45,645 nt of DNA from a virus. The translations under genes were made by a program, and so were the position numbers. The stretch lies in the IMG/VR virus record IMGVR_UViG_3300025087_000124, positions 1 through 45,645 of that record. One strand, 5' to 3'. Below, in pieces: positions 39,960-45,645 of the stretch. The notes beneath the pieces were generated by a model. The model was not told where the DNA came from and searched no databases. It saw only the letters and a list, made by a program, of their open reading frames with translations. Within the stretch, counting starts at the first letter, position 1, and the number at the start of each line of letters is the position of its first letter.

Positions 39960-41524
39960 TATCTTGCTATGTTCATAAGTAAGTTAACAAATTGGTTTTC
40001 TTGTTGCATAGGACTTGATTGTCCTGCAAAGTTTATTGGTGCGTTAAATGCTATGTTCTGACTCATAGACATATTTTTTAGTAGGTTGAATAGGTTAGAT
40101 TGTTGACTCTTGTTTAGTACCATTTCTCCAGAGTTTACACGAGCTAGTACTTTATCGCCAGAGGTTGATGACCCACCTACAATACCACCCTGTGCGAATC
40201 TTGGTATGTTAACAAACGGTATATTTCCAAGTATCGGAATTGCGTTATAAGCCCCTATGATTCTATTAAGACCAGTGTTCATAAAACTTATTGCTGAGTT
40301 GATTGCGTTCTTAAAGGAAGTTGCTATAGAACTACCAATTGAACTAAAAGCCCCTGAGATAGAGTTTCTTGCTGCCGCCACCTTGCCAATTATCCACTGA
40401 AGGGCGTTGTTTATTTTTAAGATTGCCCCTGCCACCGACAGTATTGCTATGACTATTGCGGCTACTATGACTCCAATCGCTTTTCCGAGCACCTGCATAT
40501 TAAGCTTAAACTTATCACTATTTGCCGCCCCTAAGTTAAAGGTTGTGTTTAGTGTCTGCATAAAATCGTCAACAGCAAACTTCATTGCGTCCCACACAAA
40601 CATAAATCCCTCTCCAAGTCCGTTGAACAAGGCTTTAAAGAGTTCAACCTGAGACCCAAGGTAGCCAAAAAAAGGTTGTAACGCCTCTGATATTTTAGCT
40701 ACATTTTCTGGAGTTATTATTTTCAAAAAGCTACTCAACATATCAACTCCACTTGCTAGTATAGGAAGAAAACCCGTACCGATAGCATTTGCTGCTTCCT
40801 CAAATAAACGAGGAAGAGATGATATTTTCTTTCCAGCTGTTTCCATTGCCATCTCGTAAGTACCCGCCACCCTAGACCCCTGTTCGAGTATAGTGTTCAT
40901 AAACGCAGTTCTTTTTTCGGTTTCGGTAAGTTGTTCAACCGTCTTGCCGAGAGTTGCTGCGTACTGTCTAAACACTCCATCAGAGGTAGTAACAATTCCA
41001 TACTGTCTTAGCATCATTACATTCTGGTTTGCAATAGCTTCGGTTAAAGTTGCTGCTGTTTGTGAGGAGTTTTCTCCTGAAATTACCGCTAAGTCTTGAG
41101 CTACCCTTGCTATCTTTGTAGCGTCAGCTACGTCTAATTGAGACTGCATAAACAACATAAGTATTCTTCTAGACTCCTGAGTAGTAATTCCTTGCTTCTT
41201 TAGTATCTTTTCTTGTTCTTTCAACGCTTCTAAAGATGTTCCTGTAGCCTTTGCAACCGCCTCCATCGCCACGCCCAACGTCTCTGTTCTTGCTGCAACC
41301 ATAGTCGATTTGGAAATTACCGTCACCATAGCCGCTGTTACTGCTAATGCTGCTGCTGCAACCGCCTTAAAAGCAACACTTCCGACAGTACCAAACATAC
41401 TTGCTTTCTTAGTTGCAGTTGCTGATCCTTCTGAAACCGTGCCAAGTGCAGAGTTAACATCTGACTTAAACCTATCAGACCCATTTAGTTTTAAAGTTAC
41501 TATTACATCATTTGACGTTGCCAT
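39959..41524 (-). CDS. Tape measure protein
   Basis: A 521-residue protein if it starts at the ATG at 41522-41524 (MATSNDVIVTLKLNG); an upstream in-frame TTG is less likely. It has the usual tape-measure make-up: an Ala/Thr-rich start with a membrane-like segment (AFKAVAAAALAVTAAMVTVI), long helices (LEALKEQEKILKKQGI), and a second hydrophobic stretch (GVIVAAIVIAILSVAGAIL), ending in FAQGGIVGGSSTSGDKVLAR and FNAPINFAG, which are typical tape-measure C-terminal motifs. Length of this kind of protein sets tail length; about 520 residues suggests a short-to-medium tail of roughly 80 nm. Confidence 0.8.
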   Translation of the reverse strand: MATSNDVIVTLKLNGSDRFKSDVNSALGTVSEGSATATKKASMFGTVGSVAFKAVAAAALAVTAAMVTVISKSTMVAARTETLGVAMEAVAKATGTSLEALKEQEKILKKQGITTQESRRILMLFMQSQLDVADATKIARVAQDLAVISGENSSQTAATLTEAIANQNVMMLRQYGIVTTSDGVFRQYAATLGKTVEQLTETEKRTAFMNTILEQGSRVAGTYEMAMETAGKKISSLPRLFEEAANAIGTGFLPILASGVDMLSSFLKIITPENVAKISEALQPFFGYLGSQVELFKALFNGLGEGFMFVWDAMKFAVDDFMQTLNTTFNLGAANSDKFKLNMQVLGKAIGVIVAAIVIAILSVAGAILKINNALQWIIGKVAAARNSISGAFSSIGSSIATSFKNAINSAISFMNTGLNRIIGAYNAIPILGNIPFVNIPRFAQGGIVGGSSTSGDKVLARVNSGEMVLNKSQQSNLFNLLKNMSMSQNIAFNAPINFAGQSSPMQQENQFVNLLMNIAR

Positions 41525-42049
41525 TTTTCTTTGTTTCAAACTCGCTTTGTGCTGCTAAGTATCTTTTCAGATTTTCCACAATATACGAGGGTTGTTTCAA
41601 AAAAGTTAGATAATCCCAATGGAACATTTCCATTATTCTCGTCCTGTTTACAAACTCCCTTAATCCAGAGTTACTTGTCTTTTCCCCCATTTCCCAGAAC
41701 TTAATAAATTCTATCGGGGGAATTAGTTTTTTTCCCGTATCTCTCGTATCTTTTCTAAAAGATCTGTTCTTATACTTGGCTTCCAACTGTTGATTTCTTC
41801 CCAAGAAGTTTTACACAAAGACTGCATTAAAAATCTATTGCTTTCCCCAACCCTTTGAAGCGATACTTTCATTTGAATTTCGCCCTTTGAGGCTTTGTTC
41901 AGCTGTGCTGGATCAAGTTCTAAATCTCCTAACATAATCGAGTTATACTTGTCTTCCTCTTCTTGAGTAAGCCATTGATAAAGAACTACTTTCTTTAAAT
42001 CCTCTCCCTTTCCTATTTCTACTTCTATTGTAGGAATTTGTTTCTCCAT
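41508..42049 (-). CDS. Tail assembly chaperone, long form by -1 frameshift (gpGT-like)
   Basis: The frame at 41508-41725 has no good start of its own (only TTG) and overlaps the end of the 108-residue gene in the -1 frame. Ribosomes slipping at A AAA AAC (41726-41732) would continue as LIPPIEFIKFWEM and finish after 72 more residues, giving a 180-residue product. This is the same arrangement as lambda gpG-gpGT, in which the long form helps load the tape-measure protein. The tape-measure gene starts inside the last bases of this frame. A downstream stimulatory structure has not been tested. Confidence 0.75.
41723..42049 (-). CDS. Tail assembly chaperone, short form (gpG-like)
   Basis: A 108-residue acidic protein (MEKQIPTIEVEIGKGEDLKK at the start, LTQEEEDKYNSIMLG, then DLLEKIREIREKN at the end) directly upstream of the tape-measure gene. 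It ends TAA immediately after the slippery heptamer. Position, size and frameshift arrangement identify it as the short chaperone even though sequence in this family is poorly conserved. Confidence 0.75.
   Translation of the reverse strand: MEKQIPTIEVEIGKGEDLKKVVLYQWLTQEEEDKYNSIMLGDLELDPAQLNKASKGEIQMKVSLQRVGESNRFLMQSLCKTSWEEINSWKPSIRTDLLEKIREIREKN
41726..41732 (-). promoter_or_regulatory. Programmed -1 frameshift site A AAA AAC
   Basis: On the minus strand the codons GAA AAA AAC TAA of the short chaperone contain the heptamer A AAA AAC in the canonical X XXY YYZ register, one codon before the stop. A -1 slip moves exactly into the frame of the 41508 extension. Confidence 0.85.
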
Positions 42050-42110
42050 TGCTTGACTATATTAATTTAGCTATATTATGCGGCAATTGCCGTGGCTATT
42101 TTAACAAATT

Positions 42111-42146
42111 GAGGAGGTCTAGGAATAGCCAGAACTAAACCCCCTC
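42111..42146 (-). terminator. Hairpin after the tail tube gene
   Basis: On the minus strand GAGGGGGTTTAG and CTAGACCTCCTC form a 12-pair stem with two G-U pairs and a 12-base loop, placed 9 bases past the stop of the tail tube gene. The following bases (AATTTGTT) are only partly U-rich. It may limit transcription or protect mRNA past the highly expressed tail tube gene. Confidence 0.6.
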
Positions 42147-42154
42147 ATTCTGTC

Positions 42155-43135
42155 TTAAAAATCCAAAGGTACTGTCATGCTTGCTTTCCACAAAGCACTC
42201 GTTCCTACTGGACTCAAATCCATTAAACCAACAAACTCAATCTCTTCAACTGCAAACTCGTTCTGTTCGTAGTTTCTTACATTTGTTTTCAATTGACTTC
42301 TTGGAATATCGATTCGTAGTGTGTAAGGAGTCAATCCACCAATTAATCCAGCTTGACTTGGTAAACTACCGTCAAACCTCAAGTAGAACTCTGAAGCTCC
42401 GTATGCAGCGTCTACCCAGCTTGTACCCTCGTGGAATATCTTAAACTTACCTTCTACCATTGGAATCTTAGGATCAATTCTTGTTACATCAGGGCTTCCA
42501 GAAAGATGTGTCGCCTCTGTTCCGTTATCATACTTAACTGACCACTCGGAAACCTTGTGTGTTACAGGTTGTGCTCCATAGGTAGCCCCTTTATGAATAG
42601 TAACCGTGATATCCGAGAAGTTATAAGCGTGTACCGTTTCTCCGATTACATTGTCTGCAATCGCAGCACCAGCTCCCCTGGTCTTAGCACCACCACTCAT
42701 TGTCCACTCAAGTAAATCGTCAGCACCTGTTATTTCAAGTGAAGTAGCATAAACCCCATTGAAAGCTTCCGTACTGTTGTTTCTATCCGCCCATAAAGAC
42801 TTAGTCATCATTGTGCCACTTACATTTTGTCCGTAAGTTACAACCATTAGGGAAACTCCTGTCGTTACACCTTCCATTCCGTTAACCAGCTCTAGCATTT
42901 CGTGTAAAGCTCTAGGCGATGCGTATCCACTCATATCACCTTCAATAACGTTCTTTCTTCTTATTAACCTATCCCTACCCCTACTTGAAGAAACTGTGTC
43001 TTCTACAAGTTCTTTGTTTTGGTTTAAACCAAATCCAAAACTTTTAACATGAATCCTCGATGCCATCGCTAAAGACGTACCAAAAGAGGCTTCTGTTGCT
43101 ATTCCAATATCCTTATATATTGCCTGATATGCCAT
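42155..43135 (-). CDS. Major tail tube protein
   Basis: A 326-residue protein that starts MAYQAIYKDIGIATEASFGT, followed by DTVSSSRGRDRLIRRKNVIEG and GYASPRALHEMLE, then a beta-rich body with an Ig-like part (MVEGKFKIFHEG, then LRFDGSLP). This pattern, size and place between the tail terminator and the chaperone genes fit the tail tube subunit of long-tailed siphophages. A strong hairpin directly after the stop agrees with high expression. Confidence 0.7.
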   Translation of the reverse strand: MAYQAIYKDIGIATEASFGTSLAMASRIHVKSFGFGLNQNKELVEDTVSSSRGRDRLIRRKNVIEGDMSGYASPRALHEMLELVNGMEGVTTGVSLMVVTYGQNVSGTMMTKSLWADRNNSTEAFNGVYATSLEITGADDLLEWTMSGGAKTRGAGAAIADNVIGETVHAYNFSDITVTIHKGATYGAQPVTHKVSEWSVKYDNGTEATHLSGSPDVTRIDPKIPMVEGKFKIFHEGTSWVDAAYGASEFYLRFDGSLPSQAGLIGGLTPYTLRIDIPRSQLKTNVRNYEQNEFAVEEIEFVGLMDLSPVGTSALWKASMTVPLDF

Positions 43136-43147
43136 TTTATTTATTTA

Positions 43148-43621
43148 TTAAATTATACTTTGGTCTCCTATAGAGTTCTGTCTTAGCGTTAAGGTCGCTA
43201 CAACTATTCCCTCTTTATTAAACCTATTGTCACTCCAATTTATAGTCATTGATGGCTGATTAATTCCATAACTTCTAAAATTGTTTCTAACCACATACAC
43301 AATACTGTTTGTCAAAAGGTTGTTGTTAGCGTCCTTGCCTCTCATTACCCTAGTTAAAAACTCTACATCACCCGATTGACTAGCGTTCTGGTACACAGAA
43401 GTCTTAAAGCTCTTAACTAGAATAATCTCTATCGTGTCTTCGTCTTGATCCAACACCCCCGTAGCAATAGGTTTTATTTCTGTACTTACTGGATTAACGA
43501 TCACCATACCCCCCAGAGTATCACCGAGTTCTAAAGGTCGCCCGTACATATAGGTTTGAACATCATTCTTACTTATAACCCCTCTTAAATCTTCAATTAT
43601 CTTTGGTATTGCGTAATTCAT
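43148..43621 (-). CDS. Tail terminator-like protein
   Basis: A 157-residue protein (MNYAIPKIIEDLRGVISKN at the start) with alternating strands (VVRNNFRSYGIN, then TINWSDNRFNKEGIVVATLTLRQ). It lies between the gpG/HK97 gp10-like gene and the tail tube gene, the usual slot for a tail terminator or a neck protein. Sequence is not distinctive; the call rests on synteny. Confidence 0.5.
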   Translation of the reverse strand: MNYAIPKIIEDLRGVISKNDVQTYMYGRPLELGDTLGGMVIVNPVSTEIKPIATGVLDQDEDTIEIILVKSFKTSVYQNASQSGDVEFLTRVMRGKDANNNLLTNSIVYVVRNNFRSYGINQPSMTINWSDNRFNKEGIVVATLTLRQNSIGDQSII

Positions 43622-44067
43622 AATCCTCTAATTAACCTGTTTACCCAGTTATTAAATATCAAAAGTATAGCTTTTTTAGCTTTGTCCGTTTCCTTTAAAA
43701 TCTGTCTTTGTGGCATTCTATTAGTACCTAATTGGTGATAAGGATAGTAGGGAACATCATTTCCAACTTCAGCCTTTGTGTTACTGACCGACTTTATCTT
43801 CACACCCTTTTTAAGCCTACCACTAACTATAAGTATAGGTCTTGCACCAAGTCCCATTCTAGCCCTATGTTTCACGGTACTAGGTTTTAATGGCTTCCAA
43901 GCCTCACCAAAGGTGAACCCCTGTGTACCAAAATTCCTTATACTTTCGTCAACTAAAACCTGTGCTGACTCCTTTAACGGTTCGTTTGCACGTGTTTTAA
44001 TGTCACTCAACAACTTTTTAAAAGAACCTTCCACCTTACTTTTGTCTATCTTTATATAAATATTCAT
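43618..44067 (-). CDS. Phage virion morphogenesis protein (Mu gpG / HK97 gp10-like)
   Basis: A 149-residue basic protein with the family landmarks FGEAWKPLKPSTVKHRARMG, then LIVSGRLKKGVKIKS, and YYPYHQLGTNRMPQRQIL. The SGRL and HQxGT...PxR motifs are diagnostic for tail-completion proteins of this class. It would join head and tail. It overlaps the gp36-like gene by 4 bases. Confidence 0.8.
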   Translation of the reverse strand: MNIYIKIDKSKVEGSFKKLLSDIKTRANEPLKESAQVLVDESIRNFGTQGFTFGEAWKPLKPSTVKHRARMGLGARPILIVSGRLKKGVKIKSVSNTKAEVGNDVPYYPYHQLGTNRMPQRQILKETDKAKKAILLIFNNWVNRLIRGL

Positions 44068-44891
44068 CCTTGCTGTTTAACTGTACCGTCATATCCTGAT
44101 CCTGCTTGATTACTGTCGGCGTCAACCTGTGGCTCTTTAAACCTCATGTTCTCATCAGTTATGTTGTTAAGCCTTCCAGCCACTCTACCTCCCTCTACAT
44201 ACGAGACAGTAGCGGTAACATTATCCTCATCGTTTCGAGGTATAATACTTCCGTTATCGTCTACCAATTGGTAGTTTTGATTACATATCATTCCTATTTC
44301 TCCCACATCTAACACTCCAATTCCTGTTTCAGCATAAGCCGATTGTTGTTTACCCATTAACTGCTCATACAACATGTACCCGTCCTTACTTGTACTTCTA
44401 GATCCAACCCCATAATCTTTGATCAAAAGAAGTGCTGCTCCTAGTCTTGAAGCCATACTATCTAATGCTGAAGGTACTGGACTCATAGGCAGGTCATAGC
44501 AAAGACTTAGTCTCTGATTCACTATGCTTTCGGCCTGTAGTCTTACAGTCTCTATGTCGTTGTAGTTCAAAGGCGAACTTGCATAGTCTATTGTCAAAGA
44601 AACTCCTGTAGTAGGAGTTACTCCTAGAGTAATCATTCCTATTTCAGGATCTATACTGGAAATAACCGCCCTTGTAGAGCCATTGACTCCAGATAAACCC
44701 CACCATACCGCTACATCACTAACTCCTGCTACCGTGTTACCCGTTGAAAAACTTGGTACTATCTTTACAGGGTCGTCTGTACTTACATGAAAAGCCGTAC
44801 CTGTACCATCTGCATTGTTTAAAAAAGATATGCGACTGAATCTGTGTTGATACCCAGACTCAAGTCTTATCTTCTCGTGTGTTGTCAACAT
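44064..44891 (-). CDS. Head-tail connector (Mu gp36/DUF1320-like)
   Basis: A 275-residue protein. The central part (AESIVNQRLSLCYDLPMSPVPSA, then LDSMASRLGAALLLIKDYG) matches the connector helices of Mu gp36/DUF1320 (xIDGYLxxRYxLPLxxVPxxL). An N-terminal beta domain of about 110 residues and a C-terminal basic tail are added. It forms the ring below the portal. It begins directly at the stop of the 51-residue gene. Confidence 0.65.
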   Translation of the reverse strand: MLTTHEKIRLESGYQHRFSRISFLNNADGTGTAFHVSTDDPVKIVPSFSTGNTVAGVSDVAVWWGLSGVNGSTRAVISSIDPEIGMITLGVTPTTGVSLTIDYASSPLNYNDIETVRLQAESIVNQRLSLCYDLPMSPVPSALDSMASRLGAALLLIKDYGVGSRSTSKDGYMLYEQLMGKQQSAYAETGIGVLDVGEIGMICNQNYQLVDDNGSIIPRNDEDNVTATVSYVEGGRVAGRLNNITDENMRFKEPQVDADSNQAGSGYDGTVKQQG

Positions 44892-45047
44892 TTACTTCTT
44901 TGGTTTAGGTTTAATTTCTTCTATCTCTTCAACAGCTATTACATGAAAATTCTCTAATAACTGTTTTCTAGTCAATGTTGTTTCCTCTATCTTAGTCTTT
45001 ACAATCGTTCTCTCTGGATTGTCGTAGTATGTTATCTTGTACTTCAT
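44892..45047 (-). CDS. 51-residue hypothetical protein between capsid and connector genes
   Basis: An ATG at 45045-45047 opens a 51-codon frame (MKYKITYYDNPERTIVK at the start, EEIEEIKPKPKK at the end) that ends in TAA directly abutting the ATG of the connector gene. It is acidic in the middle and basic at the end. Exact abutment and lack of another frame make it a likely real gene; no family is recognised. Confidence 0.65.
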   Translation of the reverse strand: MKYKITYYDNPERTIVKTKIEETTLTRKQLLENFHVIAVEEIEEIKPKPKK

Positions 45048-45073
45048 TGCTTCAGCTATTAACTTAATCCTCT

Positions 45074-45103
45074 AAAAGAGGGGAGCTATTCTTCCCCCCT
45101 TCT
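45074..45103 (-). terminator. Terminator-like hairpin after the major capsid gene
   Basis: Read on the minus strand, AGAAGGGG and CCCCTCT pair (one bulge) around a GGAAGAATAGCT loop and are followed by TTTT. A second small hairpin, GTCTAA-AGCA-TTAGAC (45105-45120), includes the capsid stop codon. Such a site could set capsid gene expression apart from the tail genes. Confidence 0.5.
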
Positions 45104-45114
45104 AGTCTAATGCT

Positions 45115-45645
45115 TTAGACATTAGCTCTCAAGACCCTAGATCTCTCAAGATCAGTACTTGCTACAGAGTAAGCACTTGATCCATAAAGATACGCAGTTC
45201 TTGGGTCGCCTGGATTCCAGTCGAATCGACCGTAAACTCCGAATGCGAACTCGTCTTTCCAGAATCCTGTATCAGAATCCTCAAGAAGTTGAGTATATTC
45301 AAGATTATCAAATCCAGCACTTACTGTGTGGCTTAATACCTTGATTGGCTTCATATCGCCTTGTGAAAGGTCGAGTGCTGCCCATTCGGTTGTTCCGAAT
45401 CCGTAGTCCACAGGTATAATACTGAATGAACCTTTAAAGATGTTGTCCTTAAATGTACTTGCTTCAATAGTAAACTGTGAGTTGGAAAGCTCTTTAGCTG
45501 CTTTGTGGTTAAGAGAACCTCTCTTTACTACAATGTGAGTTAATTGCATTCCAAGTACCTCATCGTCATCACCCTTCAAGTCTGCGAAGTGTCCTTCGGT
45601 TAATTGTAAGGTTGTTGCATCGAGTTGGGATACACCATAGTTCCA
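45115..45645 (-). CDS. Major capsid protein, C-terminal part (Mu gpT-like), cut by window edge
   Basis: The frame enters at 45645 in phase (TGG AAC TAT ..., WNYGVSQLDATTLQLTEGHF) and ends at the TAA at 45115-45117. It has LGMQLTHIVVKRGSLNHKAAK, matching the gpT C-terminal segment LKPTHIVVPVGLEKAAEQ, then FSIIPVDYGFG and DEFAFGVYGRFDWNPGDPR. It continues the N-terminal part at 1-476: the combined length, about 335 residues, agrees with the gpT family (about 300). The bare ends do not join in frame unless a 2-base overlap (TG) is allowed. Confidence 0.85.
   Translation of the reverse strand, partial: WNYGVSQLDATTLQLTEGHFADLKGDDDEVLGMQLTHIVVKRGSLNHKAAKELSNSQFTIEASTFKDNIFKGSFSIIPVDYGFGTTEWAALDLSQGDMKPIKVLSHTVSAGFDNLEYTQLLEDSDTGFWKDEFAFGVYGRFDWNPGDPRTAYLYGSSAYSVASTDLERSRVLRANV

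Noticed and set aside
1-45645. Recoded genetic code (TGA or TAG as sense)
   Set aside because: TGA and TAG end several clearly delimited genes (for example 3705-3707 and 12004-12006), often overlapping the next start, and no long gene contains them in frame.
1-45645. CRISPR array or insertion sequence
   Set aside because: No regularly spaced identical repeats with unique spacers and no transposase gene are visible; the only array-like repeat is the coding 18-bp one at 27218-27466.

Overview
The window looks like one complete tailed-phage genome (siphovirus-like, about 45.6 kb), opened inside its major capsid gene. Every confident gene reads on the minus strand. The left edge carries the N-terminal part of a Mu gpT-like capsid protein that runs off at position 1, and the right edge carries the matching C-terminal part that runs in at position 45645. 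A circular map therefore closes the gene order. The bare ends are one base out of frame unless a 2-base overlap (TG) is assumed.

Host: unknown. The sequence is AT-rich and densely coded, and TGA is used as a stop, so the standard bacterial code applies. Start codons are preceded by A/T-rich leaders with almost no Shine-Dalgarno sequence, as in Bacteroidota and some candidate-phylum bacteria. The one clear promoter (31637-31665) has ordinary sigma-70 boxes, which does not favour Bacteroidota. Two peptidoglycan hydrolases indicate a walled bacterium. I see no integrase, DNA polymerase, helicase or tRNA gene.

Layout in transcription order (right to left on the circle). Replication, recombination and regulation: 33913 to about 28540, with a metallophosphoesterase, a putative replication initiator, a strong terminator and promoter near 31.7 kb, an ERF/Rad52-like annealing protein, an XRE-HTH protein fused to sigma-70 region 4, and a membrane-anchored glucosaminidase. 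An intergenic segment at 28362-28534 can fold into a 173-nt structured RNA. Small accessory genes: 28332 to 23473, including zinc-binding proteins, a HExxH protein, a YopX-like protein and a hexapeptide-repeat beta-helix protein. Then an HNH nuclease, two membrane or secreted proteins (one with a CAP domain), the small and large terminase, a portal-MuF fusion and tail-fibre-like proteins (23476 to 14472).

From 14451 to 2707 comes the most remarkable part: about 12 kb, a quarter of the genome, devoted to sugar chemistry. It holds four glycosyltransferases, three methyltransferases, a degenerate Nudix protein, an NDP-sugar 4,6-dehydratase, an RfbH/E1-type 3-dehydrase with its full iron-sulphur motif, a short epimerase/reductase and a two-gene transketolase. 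Together these could make and attach an unusual 3,6-dideoxy or branched sugar to the virion or to the host surface.

The head genes follow: Mu gpI-like protease/scaffold, decoration protein, and the gpT-like capsid protein across the junction. Next are connectors, tail terminator, tail tube, tail-assembly chaperones with a canonical -1 frameshift site, tape measure, distal tail and fibre proteins, and a lysis cassette (45645 to 34036). Head genes are Mu-like while the tail plan is that of a long non-contractile tail.
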